Origin: Alphaproteobacteria bacterium
Lineage (GTDB): Bacteria > Myxococcota_A > UBA796 > GCA-2862545
Length of the DNA: 64,000 nucleotides
Assembly: GCA_020632925.1 (NCBI GenBank)
Contig: JACKER010000007.1
Location: 744,001 to 808,000 of the forward strand
Reading direction: 5' to 3'
The translations under genes and the position numbers were made by a program. Positions 49,005-57,221 of this stretch are shown here, piece by piece. A model generated the notes under the pieces. The model was not told the origin of the DNA and made no database searches. It saw only the letters and a list, made by a program, of their open reading frames with translations. Position 1 is the stretch's first letter; each line of letters opens with the position of its first letter.

Positions 49005-50009
49005 CTATTCCTTGGTCTCGGCGCACTCCGCGCGACCGCCGTTGGCCGAGCACCGGAGCTGCTTCATGACGGTGAGCATCCGTCCGTCGTAGGCCTTCTT
49101 CTCGTCGCGGAGCTGCACGCGCACGGACTGGAACAGCAGATCCCACTCGGCCTGGGTGGCGGCGGGGATGTCGACCCAGGAGCTCGCCGGGATCTCGGAC
49201 TCCGCCTTCTTGACGACGGCCAGCGCCTCGTCGAACCGACCCGCGAGGTCCACCCGCGACTTCGCGACGAAGCCCTCGGGGAACTGGGACTCGCGCAGCA
49301 TGACCTGGAGGGTGGCCTGGGCGAGCGGCGCCCGCAGGATGCCGCCGCTGCTGCCGATGCCGTGCTGCAGCTCGAAGGGCTTGTACGCCGGGGCGGACAC
49401 GTAGCAGGCGTCCACGTCGCCGTTGTTGAACTTGGGCCCGATGCTGCCGAGGTCCGCGGGGACCTGGATGGCGCCCACCCGGTCGACCATGAAGGAGCTC
49501 GCCTTGTCGTAGTCCATGGTCGCGATGCGCTTGCCGGCGAGCTCGGGGACGGTGTCCACGTTGCGGTCCCGCACGAAGAGGTACACGGCACCGACCGGGA
49601 TGAACCCGACGACCGTGTTGCCCTCCTGCGACAGCATGGGGGCGGCGCCGGCGCTGGTGGACAGCGTGTTCACCATCTGCTTCATCAGGCCGTAGTCGGG
49701 GAGCCCACCGATCGCCTCGATGGTCGACGCGAACCGGTTGAACCGCTGCAGGCGGACGCCCGTGGCGACGACGCCATCGCAGTGGCCGGCCTCGTAGTCC
49801 TTCGCGGCCGTCAGCTCGTCGGTGTACGGCTTGATCTCGACCTCGACGCCCCAACCCGAGGCGTTGGTCGCGTACTTCGACATCAGCGCGTAGTAGTCGC
49901 CGGAGCGGCCGGCCGGGTCGTAGACGCAGATCGACCGGGTCTCGGCGTGCGCCTCGGGGACGGCGGCGAACAGCGTGGCGAAGGCGAGCAGCGCGGTCCA
50001 GATCTTCAC
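49005..50009 (-). CDS. putative solute-binding protein (DUF6091-like)
   Basis: A 334-residue periplasmic protein with signal 'WTALLAFATLFAAVPEAHA'. The body matches the DUF6091 'putative solute-binding protein' pattern: 'SICVYDPAGRSGDYYALM', 'VEVEIKPYTDELTAAKDYEAGHCDGVVATGVR', 'STIEAIGGLPDY', 'VVGFIPVGAVYLFVRDR', 'LAGKRIATMDYDKASSFMVD' and 'VSAPAYKPFELQHGIG'. The fold is like TRAP/type-2 binding proteins, but no transporter gene is nearby. The GTG start overlaps the stop of the lipoprotein gene upstream (GTGA), so the pair acts together. Ligand unknown. Confidence 0.85.
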   Translation of the reverse strand: MKIWTALLAFATLFAAVPEAHAETRSICVYDPAGRSGDYYALMSKYATNASGWGVEVEIKPYTDELTAAKDYEAGHCDGVVATGVRLQRFNRFASTIEAIGGLPDYGLMKQMVNTLSTSAGAAPMLSQEGNTVVGFIPVGAVYLFVRDRNVDTVPELAGKRIATMDYDKASSFMVDRVGAIQVPADLGSIGPKFNNGDVDACYVSAPAYKPFELQHGIGSSGGILRAPLAQATLQVMLRESQFPEGFVAKSRVDLAGRFDEALAVVKKAESEIPASSWVDIPAATQAEWDLLFQSVRVQLRDEKKAYDGRMLTVMKQLRCSANGGRAECAETKE

Positions 50010-51025
50010 GGTGTCTCCTCGGGGTTCGGGGGCTCGGGTTCGGGCGCGGGCGCGCCGAACGGGTCGCCGCCGGCGAAGGGGTCGGGCCCGACGGGCGCCG
50101 TGGGGGCGTCGTCGCCGGGAAGCTTGCCGAAGGTCTCGGTGCGGTGGCCGGTCTCCGCGGTCCACAGCGCGTCGGACTGCTGGAGGCTGACCTCGTACGC
50201 GTAGGCGTCGAGCAGCGCCCAGTCGTCGTTGCGGTCGACGGCCTGCAGGGACGCGGCGTGCGCCCGGAGGGCGGGGCGCAGGATGTCGTCGCGGCCGTTG
50301 TTCGCCGCGATCAGCACTTCGATCGCGCGCGCCACCCGCACCCCGGAGGCCTCGCCGCGAGCGGCGGCTTCGTCGAGCATCGCCCAGGGGTCGACGTCGG
50401 CCGGCCCGGAGCCGGGGATGGTCGCCCAGGACGCGCCCTGGAGCGCGCTCGGCGCCGACCACCAGTCCGCGTCGTCGAGGCAGGCCGCCCCGCGCGCCAC
50501 CGCGGAGAGCCGGTCCATCGGCACCTCGTTGTGCGCCCCGCCGGAGCGGTCGTGGAGCAGCGCGAGCGTGCCCGAGACGAGCGCGAACAGGTACGCGAAC
50601 TCGTCCTTCTCCTTGATCTTCGGGCAGTCGCCCGTCCCGATCGGCCCGAACGCCTCCTCGGCCTGGCGGAAGGCGGCCTCGAAGCGGGCGGCGGCGAGGG
50701 TGTGTGCCCGCTCGGCGCGCAGGCGGGCGTCCGTGATCTCGGGGGCCCGCCCGTCGCCGAGCGCCATGGCGTTGTGCTTGACCCGCGCCGCGTCGAGCTC
50801 GCCCTCCCAGGCGGCCTCCTCGGCGCAGAGCGCGGCCGTCCCCTCGGCGATGACCAGCGCGCGGTGAGGCTCGTTCTTCGTCAACGAGCCCAGCGGGTGG
50901 ACCAGCGCGGAGCCGAGCGCACACACCTTGCCGGTGTCGCCGTAGTCCGTCCCGCGGTCCACCACGCGGTCGAGCGTCATGCGGTCGATCTTGGCCGCAC
51001 ACCCCGACAATCCAAGTACGAGCAA
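50006..51025 (-). CDS. lipoprotein partner of the DUF6091-like protein
   Basis: About 339 residues, with lipobox 'VLGLSGC'. The body is mostly helical (Ala, Glu, Arg-rich: 'RAERAHTLAAARFEAAFRQAEEAFG') with four or five Cys. The C-terminus is a Pro/Gly/Ala tail ('DPFAGGDPFGAPAPEPEPPNPEE'). No enzyme motif is seen. The only standard start is TTG at 51025, far from an SD. A strong GGGGAGGG (51048-51041) lies three bases before an ATC at 51037, which would add M-RTA and give the signal peptide a positive charge. The real start may therefore be ATC. It is coupled to the solute-binding protein by GTGA. Confidence 0.78.
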   Translation of the reverse strand: MLVLGLSGCAAKIDRMTLDRVVDRGTDYGDTGKVCALGSALVHPLGSLTKNEPHRALVIAEGTAALCAEEAAWEGELDAARVKHNAMALGDGRAPEITDARLRAERAHTLAAARFEAAFRQAEEAFGPIGTGDCPKIKEKDEFAYLFALVSGTLALLHDRSGGAHNEVPMDRLSAVARGAACLDDADWWSAPSALQGASWATIPGSGPADVDPWAMLDEAAARGEASGVRVARAIEVLIAANNGRDDILRPALRAHAASLQAVDRNDDWALLDAYAYEVSLQQSDALWTAETGHRTETFGKLPGDDAPTAPVGPDPFAGGDPFGAPAPEPEPPNPEETP

Positions 51026-51125
51026 CGCCGTGCGGATGGTCCCTCCCCGTCGCCGTGCACTCTAACACCGGCTCCGCCGCCCACCGTCCACGTCGACAGG
51101 GCCGCGACACCGGTCGTCATCGCGG

Positions 51126-51131
51126 TACCCT
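51126..51131 (+). promoter_or_regulatory. candidate -10 box (GGTACCCT context)
   Basis: TACCCT lies 15 bases before the GTG at 51147, with GTGGAGGGG between. The divergent lipoprotein gene has its own TAGAGT (minus strand, 51064-51059). Confidence 0.45.
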
Positions 51132-51146
51132 CGTCGTGGAGGGGCG

Positions 51147-51983
51147 GTGCCCGGCCTCGTCGTGATCGCGCTGCTCGATCTGCTGGGTCTGACCGTCGTG
51201 AGCGCGGTGTTCGCCCGCGCATGGTCCGATGTCGACGGGATCCCGTACGAGGTCCGCAGCCCGCTCCTCGCCGTGACGCTCGCGGTCCAGCTCGCGCTGC
51301 CGGTCGGGGTGGCCGCCACCGCGGTCGCGCTGGTCCGCAGGGTGGCCTCGTCCACGCCGTCGAGCCTGGCGGGAGCGGCGGCCTGGGTGCTGATCGCCCT
51401 GGCCACCCCCTGCCTCGGGTGGGACCTGCAGCCCTCGCCCACGGAGCTCCGCATGCACGGCCCGCTGATCCAGACCTGGATGGCGATGGGGGCGACGACG
51501 CTGCTCGGCCTGCTCCCGGCCCCCGCCACGCCCCTCGGCCGCATCGGGATTCCGCTGCGCGCCACCGTGATCTGGGCCGTCGCCCTCGGGGTGTTCTGGA
51601 CCGAGCTCACGCTGCTGCAGCTCGTGGAGCCGCCGCGGATCAACTCGGTGGTGGCCGCGGTCTTCGTGTCGGTGAGCGTGGTGTGGGTGGGGCTCACGGC
51701 CGCGGCGGGAGCCCTCCCGCGTCCGAACGAGTGGAAGGCGCAGCTGGCGGCCCTGGTCCTGGCGGCGCTGCTGATCCCCCTGTCCCTGCCCGAGGCCGCA
51801 CAGAGCGCGCTCCGGGGGCTGCGGCGGAGCCACTTGGGATGGGACCTCGTCGAGTCCCTGATGCCGCTGGCGATCCTGAGCCTGTTCACGGACCTGATCG
51901 TGGTGATCGGCGGGCTGTGGGTGTACCTGTTGCACCGCGCCGAGGGTCGACGCCGCGCAGAGGCCGAGCGTCGGCGAGCATAG
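51147..51983 (+). CDS. multi-pass membrane protein of unknown function
   Basis: A 278-residue protein with about seven hydrophobic segments: 2-22, 38-62, 74-92, 110-126, 138-160, 170-190 and 240-262. A basic C-terminus follows ('HRAEGRRRAEAERRRA'). The positive tail suggests the C-terminus is cytoplasmic. No conserved motif or family was recognised. GTG start has GGAGGGG upstream. The flavoprotein gene follows within 35 bases, but a TAGAAT box over the stop codon suggests that gene has its own promoter. Confidence 0.78.
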   Translation: MPGLVVIALLDLLGLTVVSAVFARAWSDVDGIPYEVRSPLLAVTLAVQLALPVGVAATAVALVRRVASSTPSSLAGAAAWVLIALATPCLGWDLQPSPTELRMHGPLIQTWMAMGATTLLGLLPAPATPLGRIGIPLRATVIWAVALGVFWTELTLLQLVEPPRINSVVAAVFVSVSVVWVGLTAAAGALPRPNEWKAQLAALVLAALLIPLSLPEAAQSALRGLRRSHLGWDLVESLMPLAILSLFTDLIVVIGGLWVYLLHRAEGRRRAEAERRRA

Positions 51984-51986
51984 AAT
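51981..51986 (+). promoter_or_regulatory. candidate -10 box TAGAAT for the flavoprotein gene
   Basis: TAGAAT differs from TATAAT at one base. It overlaps the TAG stop of the membrane protein gene and lies 19-31 bases before the likely start region of the next gene. Confidence 0.4.
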
Positions 51987-52016
51987 GCGTCCGCTGGAGG
52001 GTGCCTGGGCGTCGAC

Positions 52017-53513
52017 GTGCTGGTCATCGGGTCGGGCCCGAACGGGCTGACCGCCGCCTGCCGCCTCGCGCGCGCGGGGCTGTCCGTGTTGGTCCTCGAG
52101 GCGGCGGAGCATCCGGGTGGGGGCCTCGCGACCGTCGAGGCCACGCTCCCGGGCTTCCTCCACGACACCTGCGCGGGTTTCGTCACCTTCCGCGACAGCG
52201 TACCGTTCCGCGAGCTCGCGCTGCCGGTGGACTGGGGGCTCGCCGAGATCATGAGCACGCACCCGGCCCCGGACGGCTCGGTCGCTGCGGTCAGCACCGA
52301 CCTGGCGCTGTCGGAGCGGCACTTCGGCGACCCCGAGGACGGGCGGGCATTCGCCGAGCTCGCCCGGTTCCACGCGCGGGTCGAGCCCGCGGTCCTGGAC
52401 TTCCTGGGGCCGCTCCCCGCGGTGCGACCGGCGTTCGCCATCGGTCCGGCCGACGGCCTGCGCCTGGCCCGGGCGTACGCCTCGAGCAGCGGGGCCTTCG
52501 CTCGCCGCACCTTCCGCTCGGAGGCGGCGCGGCGCGTGTTCCCGGCGATGGGTCTGCACGTCGACGTGGGTCCCGACGACGCCTTCGGCATGCCGCTCTG
52601 CTGGATGCTCACGCTGCGCGCCACCACGGCGGGGTTCGCGGTCCCGCGCGGGGGGATGGCGGCGGTGGGCCGGGCGCTGCTGGCGGACCTGACGGCCCAC
52701 GGGGGCGAGGTCCGGTGCGGCGCGCGCGTGGCGCGGGTGGAGGTGCGACGCGGCACGGCGTCGGCGGTGGTGCTGGTGGGCGGTGAGCGGATCGAGGCCC
52801 GCCGCGCGATCGTCGCCACGACCCACGCCCGCTCGCTGTTCCTCGAGCTCGTGGAGCAGGGGGCGCTGCCGAGCACCGTCGTCGGCTCGGTGCGCCGCTT
52901 CCGCCCCGGCTGGGGCACGTTCAAGGTGGACTACGCGCTGTCGGGCCCGGTCCCCTGGGCCGACGAGCTCTCGCGGCGCTCCGCCGTCGTGCACGTCGGG
53001 CACTCGGTCGACGAGCTCGCGCGGTTCACGAGCCAGGTGCGCTCGGGCGCGCTGCCCGACCGGCCCTACCTGGTGGTCGGCCAGCAGTCGCTCGTGGACC
53101 CCTCGCGCGCACCCGAGGGCCAGCACACGCTGTACGCCTACACCCACGCGCCCTCGACCCCCGATCCCACGGCGCACCCCGGCGGCTGGGCGGCCTGGCG
53201 GGATCGGCTCGCGGACGCGGTGGGCGCCCGCATCGAGGAGCTCGCGCCGGGCTTCGGAGAGCGCGTGCTCGGGCGCGCCATCCGCGACCCGGGCGACCTC
53301 GAGCGGGGCAACGCCAACCTGATCGGCGGCGATCTGGGCGGCGGGAGCAACGCTTGGCACCACTCGCTGGTGCTCCGCCCCACGCCGCTCGCCTTCCGGT
53401 ACCGAACGCCGATCCGGGGCTTGTACCTCGGATCCTCGTCCACGCACCCGGGGCCCGGTGTGCACGGGATGTGCGGGTGGAACGCCTCGGGCCAGGTGCT
53501 GGCCGACCTGTAG
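52017..53513 (+). CDS. phytoene-dehydrogenase-like FAD oxidoreductase
   Basis: A 498-residue flavoprotein of the CrtI/PYROXD2-like amine-oxidase superfamily. The FAD dinucleotide fold is at the N-terminus ('LVIGSGPNGLTAACRLARAGLSVLVLEA'). 'HPGGGLATVEATLPGF' is the family GG motif, 'GFAVPRGGMAAVGRALLADLTAHGGEVR' the typical mid-protein segment, and 'IRGLYLGSSSTHPGPGVHGMCGWNASG' the C-terminal FAD-binding signature. The substrate could be a carotenoid or other isoprenoid, but no carotenoid gene is nearby. GTG 52017 is the first standard start and lacks an SD. An in-frame CTG at 52005 sits four bases after GGAGGG and would begin LGVDVLVIG, a better match to relatives. It is convergent with the Hsp70-like gene, nine bases apart. 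Confidence 0.9.
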   Translation: MLVIGSGPNGLTAACRLARAGLSVLVLEAAEHPGGGLATVEATLPGFLHDTCAGFVTFRDSVPFRELALPVDWGLAEIMSTHPAPDGSVAAVSTDLALSERHFGDPEDGRAFAELARFHARVEPAVLDFLGPLPAVRPAFAIGPADGLRLARAYASSSGAFARRTFRSEAARRVFPAMGLHVDVGPDDAFGMPLCWMLTLRATTAGFAVPRGGMAAVGRALLADLTAHGGEVRCGARVARVEVRRGTASAVVLVGGERIEARRAIVATTHARSLFLELVEQGALPSTVVGSVRRFRPGWGTFKVDYALSGPVPWADELSRRSAVVHVGHSVDELARFTSQVRSGALPDRPYLVVGQQSLVDPSRAPEGQHTLYAYTHAPSTPDPTAHPGGWAAWRDRLADAVGARIEELAPGFGERVLGRAIRDPGDLERGNANLIGGDLGGGSNAWHHSLVLRPTPLAFRYRTPIRGLYLGSSSTHPGPGVHGMCGWNASGQVLADL

Positions 53514-53522
53514 CCCGACGCG

Positions 53523-55007
53523 TCAGGCGCCGAGGCGGTACTGCTGGGAGAACCCGCTGTCGAGATCGGTGATCTCGACCTCCACGATGCCCGAGGGCAG
53601 CACGCGGTACCGCTCCTCCACGAGCGGACCCGGGCCGTCGAGGCGGTGGATCGGCGCCTGCGCGTCCTCGCGGGCCGCCGGGTCGAACGCGAAGCGGATC
53701 TCGCCCCACGGGAGGAGGTCGCCGACGGGCAGCCCGTCCTCGATGCGGTCGCACTCCGCGAACCGGAAGCAGCCGACGTTGTGCGCCGCGCGGTACCGCC
53801 GGATCCAGGAGGCGCCCTCGCCGCCGACCTCCGCGTCGGGCGTCACGAGCACGTCGAACGCGACGTCCTCGCCGGAGCGAAGCTCGCGGAAGACCCCGAA
53901 CGTGCGCGAGAAGCGCTCGGTGAGCTTCGGGGCCTCCTCGAACGCGATCGCCAGGCCCACGGCGGTCGAGGCCGACGGGTATGCCGACCGCTTCACGCGG
54001 CGCCCGAAGACCTCCTTGAGCTTTCGGGCCACGACCGGCAGATCGGAGGCGCCACCCACCACGTAGACCCCGGCCAGGTGCTCCAGGGCTTCGTCGCCCT
54101 CGCCGGGCAGCACGCGCATCGCGGCCTCGAGGGACCGGTCCACCAGCGGCTCGCAGGCCTCGTACAGCTCCGCCGTGGTCACCGTCACCGTCCGGTCGTC
54201 GTCCAGATCGACGCTGATCTTCTTCGTGTTCGGCGTCAGGCGCTCCTTCTGCGCGCGGCAGTGCTCGAGCAGGGCCACCCGCTCGTCCTCGCCGAGGGAG
54301 CCGGGGTCGCGATCGGCCGCCACCATCGCCAGGCGCAGCAGCTCCGCGTCGAAGTCGTCTCCGCCGAGGTGGTTGTCGCCGGCGTGCGCGAGCACCCGGT
54401 GGTCGCCGTCCGCCATCCGCACCAGCGACACGTCGAACGTGCCGCCGCCAAGGTCGTAGACCAGGACGTCCTCGCGCTGGGAGGTGAGCGTCTTGCGGTA
54501 CCGGTGGGCGTACTCGATGCCCGCGGCCGAGGGCTCGTTGATCAGGCCGACGACCTTGAACCCGGCGAGCTGGAAGGCGTCGAGCATGACGAAGCGCTGG
54601 GCGGACGTGGCGCCCGCGGGGACGGCGATCATGGCCTCGATCGGCTCGTCGTCGGCCAGGGCGACGGGGAGGTTGCTGCGCTCGAGCAGGTCGCGCCGGA
54701 GCGCGGAGAGGAACCCGGCCACCACCTCCACGACGGGCAGCCGGTCGCGCCCGAGCTTGACGGTGTCGGCGTGCCCGGAGGTGGCGAGCAGGCGCTTGAG
54801 GCTGCGGACGATGGACCAGCCGCGCACCCCGAGCTTCGCCGCCGCCTCCCAGCCATAGAGCACCTCGTCGCCGCGGACGGCGGCCACCGTGGGCCACCAG
54901 TCGACGACCGCGTCGTCGGGCCCGTCGAAGCCCACCACCGGGAAGTTGCCCCGGTCGCAGACCGCCACCACCGTCCGGGTGGTGCCGAAGTCGATGCCGA
55001 GCCGCAT
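53523..55007 (-). CDS. short Hsp70-family chaperone-like protein
   Basis: A 494-residue protein. The actin-like ATPase domain (about 1-375) keeps Hsp70 motifs: GIDFGTTRTVVAV (phosphate 1), 'INEPSAAGIEYA', 'VYDLGGGTFDVSLV' (phosphate 2, near 195), 'GDNHLGGDDFD' and 'VYVVGGASDLPVVARKLKEVFG' (adenosine). The remaining 120 residues are beta-rich but lack the normal DnaK substrate-binding domain and the C-terminal lid. DnaK is about 640 residues. It is therefore a specialised Hsp70 homologue whose client range is probably narrow. No DnaJ or GrpE gene is near. It is divergent from the TPR operon at 55141. Confidence 0.9.
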   Translation of the reverse strand: MRLGIDFGTTRTVVAVCDRGNFPVVGFDGPDDAVVDWWPTVAAVRGDEVLYGWEAAAKLGVRGWSIVRSLKRLLATSGHADTVKLGRDRLPVVEVVAGFLSALRRDLLERSNLPVALADDEPIEAMIAVPAGATSAQRFVMLDAFQLAGFKVVGLINEPSAAGIEYAHRYRKTLTSQREDVLVYDLGGGTFDVSLVRMADGDHRVLAHAGDNHLGGDDFDAELLRLAMVAADRDPGSLGEDERVALLEHCRAQKERLTPNTKKISVDLDDDRTVTVTTAELYEACEPLVDRSLEAAMRVLPGEGDEALEHLAGVYVVGGASDLPVVARKLKEVFGRRVKRSAYPSASTAVGLAIAFEEAPKLTERFSRTFGVFRELRSGEDVAFDVLVTPDAEVGGEGASWIRRYRAAHNVGCFRFAECDRIEDGLPVGDLLPWGEIRFAFDPAAREDAQAPIHRLDGPGPLVEERYRVLPSGIVEVEITDLDSGFSQQYRLGA

Positions 55008-55112
55008 GTCGTGCCTCCCTGTCCCGCCGAAGGACCCGGGGGACTAACCGTCAGGATCGACTGCGCAAGCCGAATGTTGGCGACGTTCGCGCAACGGGGC
55101 GGCCACGTGCGT

Positions 55113-55118
55113 TACCCT
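55113..55118 (+). promoter_or_regulatory. candidate -10 box (GTTACCCT context)
   Basis: TACCCT lies 22 bases ahead of the ATG at 55141 with GGGAGG between, at the head of the four-gene coupled operon. Upstream, CGCGCAA and GCGCAA repeats (55060-55095) could bind a regulator. Confidence 0.4.
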
Positions 55119-55140
55119 CCTCGGCCCCCCGGGAGGTGTC

Positions 55141-56364
55141 ATGAGTTGGCTGCTGGCGATGGCCCTCACCGCCGTCGCGACCGCGGGTCCGGTCGAGAAG
55201 GCCGACAAGTCGCTGGCCGCGTTCGGCTCCGGCGACGCGGCGTCGCTGCAGGTCGCCGTGGAGCGAGCGGACGCGGCGGTCGCGAAGCTGCCGGCCGATC
55301 CTGCCGCCTGGGGCGTCCAGGCGCGGGTGTGGCTGGCCGTCGCGACGCACCCGGGCACGGTCCAGGTGGACGGCGATCCGCTGGCGACCTCGCTCGCGGC
55401 GTTCGAGAAGGCCGTGGAGCTGAAGGTCTCGGGGGCTGCCCGCGCCGAGCTCGAGCCCAAGGCCGGCTCGCTCGAGTCCACGCTCCTGGCAGCGCTCACG
55501 AACCACGTGGAGGGCAAGCAGTGGAGCGACGCGGAGACCGGCCTCGGCCTCGCGATGCGGGCGCACGCCGTGTGCGACGCGCTCGGCCAGGCGGACGCCG
55601 ACCGTGGGACCAACCTGTACGCCCTCGCCACGCGGGTGCACGCCCAGACCGGTGATCTGGCGTCGGCCGAGGCGGACTATGCGCTGCTACTGGAGGCGCG
55701 GGGGCGGGACGACGCGGGGCTCGCGGCGCTGGTGGCACGCAAGCTGGTGGACGGCGGGAAGGCCGAGGAGGCGTTGGCCTTCCTCCAGCCCATCGTCGAG
55801 CGTCGGCCCGACGACGATCGACTGCTGCGCGCGACGATCGAGGTGCTGAACGGGCTGGGGCGACAGGCCGAAGCCATCGCCCTGATCGACCGGGCCGCGG
55901 ATCGGCTGGCGAGCTCGGTGAGCGGCGCGTGGCTGGCCGCCCAGCTGTACGACGAGGCCGGGCAGGTCACCTCGGCCCGACGGATGTGGGACGCGGTGCT
56001 CGCGCTCGACGAGCAGCACGTCGACTCGCACCTCGCCCTCGCGCGCTCGCTGCTGGCCCAGGCCGGCGAGGAGGCGGCGGAGCTCGATGGCGAGAGCGCC
56101 GCGCGCAAGCCCTACCGGGAGCGCATGCAGATCGAGCAGCGCGTGGTCGGGTCGCTCGACCTGGCGCTGACGCACGCCGAGGCCGCCGCCCGGATCGCTC
56201 CCGAGCGTCGCGACGCGCTCGAGGCGTGGATCGAGACGCTGGCGGCGAGGCTCCAGCGCTTCCCCCGCAACCCGACGCAGGCGGACCGGGTGAGGATCAA
56301 GGCGATGAGCGTGGATCTCGACAAGGCGAAGGCGGCGCTCGCCGCGCTGGGGGAGGCTCAGTGA
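55141..56364 (+). CDS. exported TPR protein, first gene of a coupled operon
   Basis: A 407-residue protein with a short signal (MSWLLAMALTAVATAG) and TPR-like helices over most of its length. Examples are 'LATRVHAQTGDLASAEADYALLLEARGRDDAGLAALVARKLVDGG', 'AEEALAFLQPIVERRPDDDRLLRATIEVLNGLGRQAEAIALIDRA' and 'AAQLYDEAGQVTSARRMWDAVLALDEQHVDSHLALARSLL' (about 170-330). A Lys/Ala-rich end follows. It is probably a periplasmic assembly or docking protein. GGGAGG lies six bases before the ATG, the first possible start. Its stop overlaps the GTG of the lipase gene. Confidence 0.85.
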   Translation: MSWLLAMALTAVATAGPVEKADKSLAAFGSGDAASLQVAVERADAAVAKLPADPAAWGVQARVWLAVATHPGTVQVDGDPLATSLAAFEKAVELKVSGAARAELEPKAGSLESTLLAALTNHVEGKQWSDAETGLGLAMRAHAVCDALGQADADRGTNLYALATRVHAQTGDLASAEADYALLLEARGRDDAGLAALVARKLVDGGKAEEALAFLQPIVERRPDDDRLLRATIEVLNGLGRQAEAIALIDRAADRLASSVSGAWLAAQLYDEAGQVTSARRMWDAVLALDEQHVDSHLALARSLLAQAGEEAAELDGESAARKPYRERMQIEQRVVGSLDLALTHAEAAARIAPERRDALEAWIETLAARLQRFPRNPTQADRVRIKAMSVDLDKAKAALAALGEAQ

Positions 56365-57221
56365 AGGCGCTCGTGACCGATGCGTTCCAGCACGACGGGC
56401 TGACCTTCGTGGCGCGCGGCTGGCCCGGCGAGACGCCCGCCCGGACCGCGCTCGTGATCCACCACGGCCTCGGCGAGCACGGTGGCCGGTACGAGACCTT
56501 CGCGCGGCGACTGGAGGGACTCCCCGTCGACGTGTGGACCTACGACGCCCGTGGCCACGGGGAGAGCGGGGGCAAGCGCGGACACGCCATGGGACTGCGC
56601 CAGCTCGCGTCCGACTTCCACCACCTGTTGCCGCGGTTGCGCGAGCGTGCGGGCGCGGAGCGGGTGGTCGTCCTGGGGCACTCGATGGGTGCCGCCACGG
56701 TCGCGACCTGGGCGACGGACCCCGAGCTCCCGGGGCCGCCCGACTGGGTGCGCGCGATCCTGCTCTCGGCCGCGCCGGTGAGCGTGCCGCGTACGCTGGA
56801 GGTGCGGGTGAAGGAGGCGCTGGCCCGCGTGCTCGCCCGGATCCGCCCGTCGTTCACGATGGGCAGCGGGCTGTCCGCCGAGGGCATCAGCTCCGACGCC
56901 TCCGAGGTCCGTCGGTACGAGGACGATCCTCTGGTGCACGACCGGATCTCGGCGGCGCTCGGCCTGTCGGTGCTCCGCGACGCGCCGCGCGTGGTGCAGC
57001 GCGCCGACCGGATCCGCCTGCCCACGGTGATGTGGCACGGCACGGAGGACCCGATCGCGGCGATCGTCGGCTCGCGCGACCTGTTCCGCTCGGTGGGCGC
57101 GGACGACAAGCTGCTGCACGAGTTCGCCGGGTACCGCCACGAGTGCCACCACGAGACGCCCGAGCGCGTGACGGCGATGTTCGAGCTGGTTCGCGACTGG
57201 CTCGAGCCCCACCTGGCGTGA
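56361..57221 (+). CDS. monoacylglycerol-lipase-type alpha/beta hydrolase
   Basis: A 286-residue serine hydrolase: 'LVIHHGLGEHGGRYETFARRLE' (HG oxyanion region), 'YDARGHGESGGKRGHA' (the lid-side motif typical of MGL/Hydrolase_4), nucleophile GHSMG, Asp in 'WHGTEDPIA' and His in 'AGYRHECHHE'. It should cleave monoacylglycerol or a related lipid ester. There is no signal peptide, so it is likely cytoplasmic. It sits between exported or barrel proteins in a chain of GTGA overlaps (56361 and 57218), so it probably acts on a lipid linked to the same envelope process. Confidence 0.92.
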   Translation: MKALVTDAFQHDGLTFVARGWPGETPARTALVIHHGLGEHGGRYETFARRLEGLPVDVWTYDARGHGESGGKRGHAMGLRQLASDFHHLLPRLRERAGAERVVVLGHSMGAATVATWATDPELPGPPDWVRAILLSAAPVSVPRTLEVRVKEALARVLARIRPSFTMGSGLSAEGISSDASEVRRYEDDPLVHDRISAALGLSVLRDAPRVVQRADRIRLPTVMWHGTEDPIAAIVGSRDLFRSVGADDKLLHEFAGYRHECHHETPERVTAMFELVRDWLEPHLA

